Below, one piece after another: positions 21,507-32,152 of a stretch of 64,000 nucleotides of DNA. Made by a program: the position numbers and the translations under genes. The notes under the pieces were generated by a model, which saw nothing but the letters and a program-made list of their open reading frames with translations, searched no databases and was not told where the DNA came from. The DNA comes from Andrena cerasifolii (lineage: Eukaryota > Arthropoda > Insecta > Hymenoptera > Andrenidae). Location: positions 1,915,001-1,979,000 of the forward strand of contig NC_135130.1 in the NCBI RefSeq assembly GCF_050908995.1. Direction: 5' to 3'. Within the stretch, counting starts at the first letter, position 1; each line of letters starts with the position of its first letter.

Positions 21507-22470
21507 GGTGGCTGCAGGCCCGGCTCGTCCCTCTAGGCAAAATTAGGCAATTGACAAGGGCGTAAAGTTAACAAGGGGCGCAAAATAGTCTTTTCATTGT
21601 TGGCATTTTTTAAAATTATGGTCGCCCTATATGTATGGGTATACCGGGATCAGGCAAGGTGCGACGTTGCTGCCGAGCGGTGTGCTCGCCTTTGTTGAAA
21701 GGATTTCGATGGCAACGTCTCTCGGCGGCAGTCATCGCGACACGCAGTCTTTAGCTGGCGACTGGCGTTTAGCCCTGAAGTAGGCGCACTGGCAAAATCA
21801 CACAAGTGGGCGCATGGGGTCAGCAGTGACACCAACTTCTTTTTTATATTTATGTTAAATCAAAAGGTATTGAAAATTAAAAACAAGTATATTTGTTAAT
21901 CAACATTTATTACTCTTACAAAAACCACAAAAATGAAACCTATGCGTTCTGTATTTTCTTAGCGATCCAAGTGGCAACGACTCCATGCGCCTACTTAAGG
22001 GTTAGAGGTCACGGCTCACGAGCGTTCCCTGTATTCTTAGTACAAATATACGTAGTGTTAGGCTGCTGGTGTCATTGTTTTCACGCTCCATCTTATTCCA
22101 CTACAAAATAAAGGATTAAATGAAATATTACAAGTTGTACCATAAATGTTTTAGGCTACGAATAAAAATTCAGAGTAAGGTCATCAAGAAGCTCAAATAA
22201 ATGTATTATAAATGTAGGAATAGATGTAGTAATTCCTACGTGTTCGGGAACCACGGAAGAAGAGAGTCAGGGCCGTCGGTGATCGAACCCGAGCCGCCCG
22301 CGTGCTGATCTCAGTCGCGTTTGCCACCACGGCTACGCCGACTCTCCCTGGTCTCTTAGTCCTGGTTCTCTTTCATTCTATGGGGGTTCCTGATCCCACA
22401 TAAATAAAGGGCGCAATTTGGCAAGTTCGCCTAGGGCGCAAAAAAGGCTCGAGCGGGGTCTGGGTGGTTG
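21507..22470. mobile_element. hAT-like element with near-perfect 8-bp TSD
   Basis: Element 21515-22462 (948 bp) has ends CAGGCCCGGCTCG and, on the other strand, CAGACCCCGCTCGAGCC. Flanks GGTGGCTG (21507-21514) and GGTGGTTG (22463-22470) match at 7 of 8. Subterminal blocks GGCAAAATTAGGCAATTG and GGGCGCAA recur on both sides. No transposase was recognised. A tRNA-derived SINE-like unit lies within. Confidence 0.75.
22190..22349 (-). mobile_element. tRNA-derived SINE-like unit
   Basis: On the minus strand GGCGTAGCCGTGGTGGC (A-box-like) is followed about 45 bases later by GGTTCGATCACC, a good B-box of RNA polymerase III. The 5' and 3' sides GAGAGTC / GACTCTC can pair like an acceptor stem. Downstream an unrelated AT-rich tail (CCGAACACGTAGGAATTAC...) follows, as in SINEs. 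Not an intact tRNA: no sensible anticodon arm was identified. Confidence 0.6.
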
Positions 22471-22970
22471 TCTATTGCTCATTACGTTATTTCCACTTGT
22501 GCGCTAGTGTTCATCAACATCAATGATGATTTGATTGAAGTAGTGCAACAACTTTTACAAATTATTATTTTTTTTATTATCCCAAAAATTTGGCTTCGGA
22601 AATCGTTAAACATATTAACTTTTACTTGGAGGTTATAATACTGCTGGCGTATTTTCTGTGTCTCTTGTGAGTGGAGTTCCGGCCATCCACAAATACAATG
22701 ATGTATCTTCTTCGAATTATGCCACCATCGATTTTTACAAATATACACCAACAAAAGTACCAAATAATAATTAGCCGAACTAAATAGATATGCCGCATCT
22801 TCGAAACCAATTTTCTCGAAGCCAAAGTCACATGCAAATAAATTTTGCTCCACATTTTCGGTTAATTTTCGCATATAGAAACACCTGTGTTTCGTTTGTA
22901 CCGCGAATATGCTCCGCGCTATATATATTTTACAAAAAAAATAGTACGTTTAACATGATTTCTCTCGTAA
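22471..22970. other. no recognisable feature
   Basis: AT-rich. A 130-codon minus frame (22482-22874) overlaps other frames and has no known motif. Confidence 0.4.
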
Positions 22971-23413
22971 TACAGTATTTCCTCGTTACGGGCTCGCTTT
23001 GGTATACACGATACGGACTTTTCGCTATCCCCACCACTTCTGTATCACTCTTGTCCGGCGACGGCGAGAGCGAGATGGAACGAGAGCGAGCGAGGACGGT
23101 ACCAGGCAGAGGACGCGTTGATGTTTTGTGTCGCTCCGTCTTTCGGACGCCTGACACTCTGTCCTTTGCGTGCGCGATGGTCGGAAGCGCATACCGTGAC
23201 CCGGGCCTGCGTCAAGATTTTGCGAAGCGGTTTTCGTGTTCACGTTAAGCGCTTGCGACCATCGCGCACGCTCGCCGCGCACGCAGTGTTCCATCTCGCT
23301 CCCCCCCTCGGCCAGAAAGAAGCGAGAAACGAACACTCGGAATTAGGGCTCTGTTCACGATACAGGCTCAACGCCGGTCCCGACCAGCGAGCCGCTAACG
23401 AGGAAATACTGTA
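22971..23413. mobile_element. TA-flanked MITE, pogo/Tc1-like ends
   Basis: Element 22973-23411 between TA and TA. Ends are CAGTATTTCCTCGTTA and its complement, then GGCTCGCT on both sides. Interior is GC- and CpG-rich and contains CTATCCCCACCACTTCTG and GAGCGAGATGGAACGAGAG, a module shared with several other elements in the window. Open frames of about 150 codons on both strands are composition artefacts. Confidence 0.8.
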
Positions 23414-23692
23414 TATCGACACGATTTTCGCAATATTAATTCAATTAAGTAAAATACATAGTTAGTTAGTGCAATAATTGTGTAGCGGTCAAGAATGAAA
23501 TAAACTACGTTGCAAATTCAAATAATAATTTTCCTTCGCTTTTAAATAAATTAAGTTTCAGAAAACTTTTAACAAATCTTTAATTCAACAACAATTTTCA
23601 AAATATTTCAATTCTGGGAATTCATAATTGATGTTCACGGTTTGGAAGTCTTACATTAAATATTTTAAAGAAACTCTTAGCAACCAAATCCT

Positions 23693-23897
23693 TACTAATA
23701 TATAAAGTGAATCGTTATCTGTTTGTTTGTCCTTCTTTCACGCCTAAACGGCTGAACGGATTTCAAGGAAATTTTCGAATATACATTACATACGCCCTAG
23801 ATTAGATTATTGGTTATTTTTTTTTTTGTTTAGACTCTTTTATTTTTCAAACATCATAAATAATTCCTGGCTGAAACTAGGTAACGGCTCAGCTAGT
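23693..23897 (+). repeat. short dispersed repeat, family unassigned
   Basis: Starts ACTAATATATAAAGTGAATC, continues TTTGTTTGTCC and CGCCTAAACGGCTGAACGG, and ends GGCTCAGCTAGT. A second, diverged copy in the opposite orientation is at 25078-25294. The layout (ATATATAAAG start, TTTGTTTG, CTAGT end) is familiar from small repeats in many insect genomes, but I cannot assign it to a superfamily. Confidence 0.5.
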
Positions 23898-25077
23898 TTT
23901 ACACTAAAACTGAAAAGCTATATATTTAAAAACAAACTTCACAGCATAAAACAGTATCATGCAAAGATGGAACGAAATATTTCAATTGAAATTCCAATTA
24001 AAAAAAAGTGGTACTTTCTCCACACACTGTTCAAGAACTCTGCTACCATTCGTATAGAACGATGAATATCGATTCGCCTGCCTGGTCAACCTTTTTAGGA
24101 GGAAATAGCGCGCGCTACGTACATGTCGAGGAAACAAAAGAAACGACTGTTACCGCTGAAATGATTCAGGGGCAGAACAGCACAATATCCAAAATGGATT
24201 AAATGTCGTCACCGTTATTCTATCACGGTGTAAGGCTCGCTGGAAATGCGCGTAGCACGTTGTAATAAAAGCGGAAAATTCATAACATGCTCGCTGTGAC
24301 TGGTAATGAATCATTTTGTACGTATCCAGGTCAGCTGTTCGGCCTTTCCGCGAATATTCGCGCAGCCAGAGATAGGACTACACGCGGGGATGCAGTTTCT
24401 TGCATATGTTTCCAAAAGCACGCGTGTGCGTTGCGCCATTCGCTGTTGTATCTATGCATGAAGGCGATGCATACATACGTTGTTAGGTTGTTAGGAACGC
24501 CCCAGACTACTTAATTCATCTTATCGCCGATGCACGACTAAACTCTGGAACTCGGAGATCCACATAAATAAAATCTAAATTATAAAAAGTGTTATTTGAT
24601 CATTACTTATTTTTATATACCTCTATTATGTGCCTACGGGGTGTTTCAGAATAAAAATATATACAGTAAGTGTACCTACATGACCTTTACCACATGGCAA
24701 AATACTTAACACGCCTGCAACCCCAAAAATCCAGGACTCGGAGGCCTACCAACAGGAATTTCGGTAACCCCAAAATTCCGATTCTTTGTAAGCTTTGCAG
24801 ATTTGTACAGGATCTTAATAGAAGTATCAAGCAATTTTTTTCTGACACTTCTTGGTTCTTCAGGGTGAATATATCCGTTAAAAGTAAATGTGTGTTTTCG
24901 AATTTTCCTGTATATCTTGAAAATTATAGTGGATATAACAAAATTTTGCAATGAAAATATAATGGTCTTTATGCTGTATAAAACTATGTAATCGAATTGA
25001 TTAAAATTTGTCTTGGGGGATGTTTTTTTATTTAAACTACAAGTTTTAAACAATTTTATTGCATAGTTTTATAGAAT
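23898..25077. other. no firm feature
   Basis: Contains a GGGGTGTTTCAGAATAAAA block at about 24639, a common MITE-like start without a visible partner. Nothing else. Confidence 0.35.
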
Positions 25078-25294
25078 ACTAGCTTACTACTTGGCTTCGC
25101 TCGAAATTTAGATTCTGTTTTAAAAAAAAAAATTATTTAGTATTTTTGTGAAAATTGTCACATTCATCTGGATTAGTCGGACATAATGAGCTGAGGCTCA
25201 TTTCGTGATCCCCGAGTTTATCGTTTGAAAGTTTTTAAGTGACAGACAAACACACAAACATATAGAAGCTTTCTGCTTTATAAATATATAGATA
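25078..25294 (-). repeat. short dispersed repeat, second copy
   Basis: Reverse-strand relative of 23693-23897: CTAGCTTACTACTTGGCTTCG at one end and TTATAAATATATAG at the other, with GTTTGTGTGTTTGTCTGTC inside when read on the minus strand. Confidence 0.45.
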
Positions 25295-27158
25295 CAAGAC
25301 CATTTAATTTTTATTTCAATACTTTTTAAATTGTTGTCATTGATGATATGTAGTAGATATCTAATTAAGGGCGAGAAAGTAATACAGGGAAGTAGCCAAA
25401 TATGGTATAGCATACCTAATATGGAACTGTGCCATATTAATGTTAGTTTCTTTAATGCTAGTTCATATATTGAAAATTGTTCATAACGTTAAAAATGTAA
25501 GACTGCTCTTAAATTGAGCGTAATATATATGATTGAATTCCCACAAAAATCTTTTATTTGTTGCGATTGATTTTGTGGGAATGACAATCGAAAAACAAAA
25601 TGGTATCCCAATTTGTCAACAGTGTGAGATCGATTCCACGACTATTCGTATTATAATATGAAATACTAATTCAAACAGCAAATAATACAAATTTTAACAG
25701 TTAAAAGAACTAATTAGATACAATAGAAATGTAACGACTGTTGATGAAGAAATTGTATTACTAAGAATAATATTCTTAAGAGTCCTAAAACATGATAGCT
25801 TGTGAAAAGTTTTAGGATACTAGGTATTTAGTTTAGGAAGTCCGAAAAGACTGGACTTAACCCCACAAGGACAGCAGCAATGAGATGATTATGCGATTTT
25901 CCTCAATATTCTGGCAGTCCAAAAAATTATTTGAAAAATTTCACAAATTTTTTATGCAATTTCTAATTCATAAATTAGGTAATATTGCGCAATAATGCGT
26001 GGTTGTTCTTTATCTGAGTATCCTATACATCATTCCCTATAAATAATGCATGTTCGTATTTTCATTCAGGTTCACAAAAAGTACCTGTTCAAAGTAATTG
26101 ACTTAAATTAGCTTACGGATTTCGAGGAAACTATAGATTGAAGGATACATTAGGTAAATTATTACCAGCACACAATATTTAACAGCAATTTTCTGAAATT
26201 CATACAGAAAATGTAATAACGGATGCCCTTAAAAGAAATATATCGCTAATTTCTGTAAAACGAAGCTAGCTCGAGTGGGTTATACGGAAGCCATGGAATG
26301 GGGCAGCTACGGTAGCTTCTGTGCATTGCAAATTGGATGGAATTCTCTCGTTTCGTAGCCTTTCGCTGGACTATCCAATTTGTCCTCTAGGATAAGAGGC
26401 GCAGACGTGTAGGATAAGTAAAGTTTTAGGGAGCTAACCATCTTAGATACAAATGCCGATCGACAAATCGGACGGTAATGTGTTTTCCCGACGATTCCTG
26501 GTCGTTAAGGATCGTTTCTCGGTAAGGATTGTGTACAAAGTGGACGTTCACGTCACACAATTATAACCATGATAATTTTATTCATAGACTTATTGCATCG
26601 ATTAATTTCGATATACTTATATTTCATTTCAAAGTTTCAAGCAGCTATTGGAAACCAATTTTATGCTCTTTTTGTTGAAACTCCCTTCGAAGTGATTATT
26701 TCGAAACGAATGAATAACACTTTTAGTGTATATTAACATACAATTTTCATGTTAACATGAAATTAGGATTTATACGGATGTAACGTCTTCGTTATATGAA
26801 ACCTTTGATGACGCATAAACTCGAACCTCTTTCAGGTTTGTTAATTTGTAGAAATCTCAGTATTTCTATTCTTAGCTAATTTTCAAGTCTTAGAAGAAAT
26901 CATACCCTGAAATAGAAAGTTTGTTTTTTCGTTAGCACTATTTAATATTTTTGGAATTTGATGACACTCAAATTATTGCATTTGGAACTTCACGATTTAT
27001 AACACTTATAATAAGAATTATAACAATTATATTTGTATATAATTGTTTGTAGGCAGCAATGTATAATGTATTTACGTTTTCTGTATTTGTAATTATATAT
27101 TTTTGAGATTTTGTATGTGTGTCACACATTCTTCATATTTCTTGCAATAACTAAAACA
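25295..27158. other. no recognisable feature
   Basis: AT-rich. A small inverted repeat TTCCCACAAAAATC / GATTTTGTGGGAA lies at about 25539-25581. No gene seen. Confidence 0.4.
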
Positions 27159-27405
27159 TTAATACTAATACTAATATTAGTAATACTAATACTAATATTA
27201 GTAATACTAATACTAATATTAGTAATACTAATACTAATATTAGTACTGCAAATACTAATATTAGTACTGCAAATACTAATATTAGTACTACATATACTAA
27301 TGTTAGTAATACTAATACTAATATTAGTACTACATATACTAATGTTAGTAATACTAATACTAATATTAGTACTACATATACTAATATTAGTAATACTAGT
27401 ATTAA
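27159..27405. repeat. 21-bp tandem array with palindromic core
   Basis: About 11-12 units based on TAATACTAATACTAATATTAG. Later units carry TACTGCAAA or TACTACATA variants, and a 42-bp pair (TACTACATATACTAATGTTAG plus a standard unit) repeats twice. ACTAATATTAGT in each unit is self-complementary. The open frame through it (27111-27437) reads ILILVIL repeats and is not a gene. Confidence 0.9.
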
Positions 27406-28640
27406 TGGAAATAAAAAAAGTATTTTCTGAAATATGATTTTTCGTTAGTGAAAATCAATACAATTAGTTGGTTATTAAAGTCTTTTTCTAAATGGAGGTA
27501 GAAAATAATCGCAAAAAATAATATATTTCACACTTCAAGCTCAGTTTTCTGTTGCATATTATACGCATCTGTGCATAAATACGAGCAAAATACATAGCAG
27601 AGATCTAATTATAATAATTTTACAATATGTTATTATAATAATTCCATTAATTTTGGATGGAATTTTTATATTTTGTATTTTCATCTGTCAATTACGTACC
27701 ATGAAGTATGCATAAGCAAATTCATCGAATGCTCTATATTATTTATAATTATATTACCTATAGTATTCACACACTGATACGCTTTTTCATTCACCAATGA
27801 CATGTGTGAAAAATGAAACTTTATTCAGAATACTGTGCATCCCCACGTGAGTGTATCAGAAAAAAAATTGTTGCCACAAAAATTCCTCTAAAAACGTCCT
27901 TTTATTTTATAATTTCAAAAATATTTAACCCTTTGCACTCCATCTTATTCGCTCATTCGATCGGAGATCTTTTGCCGAATGCACCATTTATTACTCGCAA
28001 TTACAGAATTTTGGAATAGACAAAAATATTGTCGAGTAACTTAAAACTAATAATCCATTTAATTCTTCGAATCATAAATTTTTTAACTTTTACAAAATTT
28101 AATCATATGAACATACGTTGTTCGTTTAAACTTTGACCTACCTGACAGACATACCAACTTTATGTGCAAATTGTTAAAATATAATTGTTAGTGTATCACT
28201 GTGTGTTGTATACATTACTCCTTATTCAGAGGAACATAGAAACTAAGTAAGAAATACACTGATTGATCTGAACGAAAGGTGTGTTTCTACTTTGATCTCG
28301 GCGAATCTCCAAGAATAAATCTACGAGCGCGCAAAAACTGTTAAGTTAAGTCGAAGAATATCGAGGCTTTTAATGTCGCTACTTCAGAAACCACTGCACT
28401 TTACTCTTTAAACCTCTTTCATTAAAGTTTTATCCTGTCGAGAAGTTTGTAGAGCATTGATAAGATTATAGATCTCAACAGTATCGATTTACTCCTAGCA
28501 AATAATCTTAACGGTATTATTTTTTAAAGTGTTGCGCATTTTCAGTTTAAATTACAACTTCCTGGTCGAATGAAAATAAATATTCCTCAGTCATGATTTC
28601 AACAGCATTTTTAAAATAATTAAAACTACAGTTGTCCCAA
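27406..28640. other. no recognisable feature
   Basis: AT-rich with no repeat ends or exons seen. Confidence 0.45.
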
Positions 28641-29334
28641 TAGGGTGGCCCTTATTTTCAACCTGCGATTTCTTTTGCTCTCAACCCCTAATATGATTCC
28701 ATTTCATAAAAAAATAGTCCCTGAAGAAGATTATTGCAATCGAACAACAGGAAAGGGTGCCGAGCAAGCCTTAAATTTTAGAATCCATCAATGGTTTGAA
28801 TTTGATGAATTTCTCAAAAAATTGTAAGCCCTATCGAATTTTTGTTCAAGTAATATTAAAAGAGCATTCAATTTTCTACAATTACTGTATATATAATTTT
28901 CTCGTAATTCCAACCATTTTTTAGATAATAGCGTTTGAATATAGAGAGGTTCGCACTTCGCGCGTCCTACCTGTATGGCAAGGCGTGACGTACTGTCTGT
29001 ACGCGCGTAGTGCGGACCTGTCTATATTCAAACGCTATTATCTAAAAAATGGTTGGAAGCAAGAGAAAATTATATATACAGTAATTGTAGAAAATTGAAT
29101 GCTCTTTTAATATTATTGGAACAAAATTTCGATAGGGCTTACCATTTTTTAGAAATTCTTTAAATCCAAAGTATTGATGAATTCTAAACTTTAAGGGCAG
29201 GTAGGCACCCTTTCCTTTTGTCCGATTGCAATAAACTTTTTCAGGGAATTTTTTTATATCAAATGGCACCGTTCTAGGGGGTGAGAGCAAAGAAATACAA
29301 AAAAATTCGACGCGTATAAATAAGGGCCACCCTA
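28641..29334. mobile_element. TA-flanked full-length foldback element
   Basis: Element 28643-29332 (690 bp) between TA and TA. Ends are GGGTGGCCCTTATTT and complement. The two arms mirror along the whole length: CTATTGCAATCG, AAGGAAAGGGTGCC, GAATTTCT and AAGAGCATTCAATTTTC are in both. Outer arms are clearly diverged while the inner 28830-29150 part is nearly identical. Frames on opposite strands (28645-28827 plus, 29042-29290 minus) look alike because they are the same arm. Confidence 0.85.
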
Positions 29335-29849
29335 TTGCTCCAACGCGATTACATTCTTAAGAAAAATCTTTATTTTCGAATTATAACCTAATATGTGACG
29401 TTAAATATTCTCGAACAAAGTGTTCGGAAGAGAAGGGGTGCGATTATTGCATAGCACATTAGCGAGGATGAGATTTTAAATACGTACGTAAAACAAATGA
29501 GAGTCAGAACGAACACCTTTACTCCTGTACTGCCTCCATTTTAGCAGTAAAATGTTTTCATAGTCGCCTTACGGTGAAATGGACTTCCTGGTGAAATGAC
29601 ATAGCCCGATAATAAGGAAAATATAACTTCAGTTTCATATGTGCTGTAACAGTGGTCTGAACCACGTTTCTAACGCGAAAAGAATATTATTACTTCTCTA
29701 GCAGTCTTATTGGCTGACTAATGAATTGTGTTTTAATGATATGTAGATATATACCTACATGATATTAGGAGGACAAAATAACAAAAATATAAATTTGTCA
29801 TTTTATTTATTTGCATTAAATACATCGAACTTGAATTTTATTTTATTCA

Positions 29850-29969
29850 TTACGTATAAGTACAAGAATTATAAGTTTCTGATGATTCGCTATCATCCCC
29901 CGTTGTTGTAGAACTTTCTGGTAGATCTAATAAGTCGAGCATATCTCTAGGAATCTCTTCTCCGGCATG
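29850..29969 (-). pseudogene. C-terminal fragment of an unidentified (probably transposon) protein
   Basis: Reads on the minus strand as about 39 codons ending in TAA at 29850-29852. It includes EEIPRDMLDLLDLPESSTTT and then GDDSESSETYNS. Acidic, Ser/Thr-rich, with biased amino-acid use unlike random AT-rich DNA. Upstream in frame the sequence turns AT-rich and reaches a stop within about 7 codons, so either an intron boundary or decay lies just upstream. Its place inside a TIR element suggests a transposase tail, but no catalytic motif remains, so this is inference. Confidence 0.45.
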
Positions 29970-30324
29970 AAATAAAAAGTTTTATAACTCAAGAAATCAC
30001 ACAGATATGCAAATTACTTGTGTACTATATACCAATAAGTTTTCAGATATCTGTGTTATTACATACCCAAAGCATAATATCTGTAACCATCTGAATTTAT
30101 TTGTACATTTGGATGAAGCTAGAATATCTGATAACCGAAAATATGAGAAGAATTTCAACAAATTTATCTACGGAATGTGTAAAAAATTAATAAAAAGCCA
30201 TGTTATATACTTGAATAAAGAAAAGCCATCACAAAAAGATCACAAAAACTTAAAAATATTTGGAATTCACAACTGTACACCGCAAAAGTCTGAAGACATT
30301 TGATGGGTACCTACACGTGGCTGA

Positions 30325-30880
30325 AGTCGGGGGCGTACGATAATACATGCGGCACAATTTGGAACATGTAATATCCTGAAGCAAAAAGACATCGAAAAGT
30401 CCTTTACCGTTTTGGGATCCGAGGCTTCGTTCTCGAGATATTTGCAGTTGAATATTAGCGGTTGAATTTCTGGGCCGTCCAATTTAAAGCCGAAACAGCT
30501 GAGATGGGAGTAGTAGTCGCTAGCACGCACGCGCAGGAGGCACGCGTAGATTCAGACTCACACACAGTAGAGCTGACCGTGCTAGTGCAAACCGTGAAAC
30601 TAGGCGACCGTAGTCGGCTCTTGTGTGTGTGTGTATTGGCCTCTATCTGCGCATGCCCACTGCGTGCGCGTGCTTGCGTGTGCTACCGCGCGCTCAACTG
30701 ACTCGGCTTTAAACTGCGCGGCCCAGAAGTTCCACCGCTAATATTCAACTGTTGATATCTCGAGAAAGAAGCGTCGGACCCCAAAACGGTAAAGGACTTT
30801 TCGATGTCTTTTTGCATCAGGATATTACATGTTCCGAATTGTCCCGCAATTTTGGGATACTCTGTATATCTGAATGGCAC
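30325..30880. mobile_element. foldback element nested in the 29650-31018 element
   Basis: Left blocks GGAACATGTAATATCCTG, AAAGACATCGAAAAGTCC and TTTACCGTTTTGGG recur as complements at 30780-30845 in mirrored order, and TTGAATATTAGCGGT mirrors at 30740-30755. The GC-rich centre (30530-30710) contains a GTGTGTGTGT run. Outer limits are approximate; the right end reads ATACAGAGTATCCCAAAATT on the minus strand. Confidence 0.75.
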
Positions 30881-31018
30881 GTGTTTTCCGACTGCCATTT
30901 CTTGAAATGTTTTGTCATTTCCCAGTACTGTTTAGAACCCTAATGAATACCCAAGAGTAATGAACGATGACTTATCTTTTAGACACTTTTCGTGTTAGAA
31001 ATATGGTTCTGACCACTG

Positions 31019-31429
31019 TGCGACTCATCAGCGTAATTGAACAGGTGCTTGATTGCTAAGTAGTAACAGCTGATAAGAAGTGCCATTAAGAATCGATTGA
31101 TAAGAAAAAAATACTCGATGTGCCTTAATAATGAAAAATATGGTTCATAAGATTGGGATTATATTGTGAGAAGATTCTAGCATTTGTTGACGATCTTTAT
31201 TTCCCCTCGTAATTATTCGAACTACGATCGCTTCAATCAATCTAATATAGACGCTCGGATGCAACTTTCTCGAAAGATCGTGCTTGACTGCCGTGCTCGC
31301 GCTTCTGTCCGCCAAGCGACCCTGCTCTCCTTCCCTCGTCCCGAAACCGTCAACTGTTTGGCATTGTTGAGCTTCGGATCCCTCGACGGCGCTGCATCGA
31401 TGCATATTTCCCACACACTTGTCAGTAGC
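31019..31429. other. no recognisable feature
   Basis: GC-richer near 31240-31420 with overlapping frames on both strands but no motif. Confidence 0.35.
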
Positions 31430-31741
31430 TACAGTGGTTTGCAAAAATGTTGACGAGCAGAAACTTGGTGGTCCGATCGAGTGTATCCTCATAGGCCCAC
31501 GGTTTTCTAACACAGTGGTAGAGGTAAGGCACACGTATTGTCGCTATTGGCCGACGCGTCACGTCAACGAATCGGTCAGCAGCACCGCGTGACGAAGAGA
31601 GCGAGGAATGCAGCATGTACCGCTAAGAACCTACGAGTGGGGAATTGGGGATTTCCGCGGCAGAGAGTGGGGCGGCGCGAGCGAGGTAGCCCCCTTGCCC
31701 CGCTCAGCATCCGACCTTCAACATTTTTGCAAACTACAGTA
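31430..31741. mobile_element. TA-flanked MITE, mariner-like
   Basis: Element 31432-31739 (308 bp) between TA and TA. Left end CAGTGGTTTGCAAAAATGTT, right end on the other strand CTGTAGTTTGCAAAAATGTT. Interior is GC-rich and non-coding. Starts and ends with a TA duplication as in Tc1/mariner elements. Confidence 0.75.
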
Positions 31742-31905
31742 GTCTGCCTAATTGCAGCTGTTGTTCAATTTCAGTAATTGTTTCGTACTGCAGTGACAAA
31801 TATTATTGTGTTAATCTGTCTACTGTAGTACTAAATAGCGATTAACAGCATAAAGCAAAATTTGTTTCTTTCAGTTTATTAGGCAACTTATAAAGCAAAC
31901 AGGAG

Positions 31906-32152
31906 TACAGTAAACACTCGTATTAAACTCGACGAACGGGGCTGGCGGCGGGCGTACACTATTCTGTGCGGCCGATGCCGCGAGTGAGAGGGAACGAAAC
32001 AGTTGACACGAAGTTGCCGTCGACTCTTTCGTTCCCTCGCGCTCGTTCTCGGGTTCTCCCACTCTCGACCGAAGGATTCCAAGAAATGGTGGGGATAGTC
32101 ACCGGGCGTACTACGCATGGTAAAAACGGGACTATAACTAGGATTTACTGTA
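31906..32152. mobile_element. TA-flanked MITE, pogo/Tc1-like ends
   Basis: Element 31908-32150 (243 bp). Left CAGTAAACACTCGTATTAAA, right end on the other strand CAGTAAATCCTAGTTATAG. Internal sequence GACGAACGGGGCTGGCGG and CCAAGAAATGGTGGGGATAG is shared with 41301-41577 and 39775-40162. Confidence 0.8.

Larger units (their letters stand above)
29650..31018. mobile_element. larger TIR element with remnant coding sequence
   Basis: Left end CAGTGGTCTGAACCACGTTT and, read on the other strand, right end CAGTGGTCAGAACCATATTT. Similarity continues as CTAACGCGAAAAG / CTAACACGAAAAG. About 1.37 kb apart. No clear target duplication was seen. Inside are a short protein C-terminus (29850-29969) and a palindrome (about 30325-30870). 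The CAGTGG terminus would suit hAT or Tc1-like elements; unassigned. Confidence 0.7.

Noticed and set aside
22790..23465. several 75-152-codon frames on both strands
   Set aside because: Lie in and beside the CpG-rich MITE 22973-23411; mutual overlap and element identity argue against coding.
27111..27437. Leu/Ile/Val-rich repeat protein
   Set aside because: Direct translation of the 21-bp array.
30007..30303. 98-codon plus-strand frame in the 29650-31018 element
   Set aside because: AT-rich Lys/Asn/Ile translation without a transposase motif; opposite in strand to the more protein-like tail at 29850-29969.
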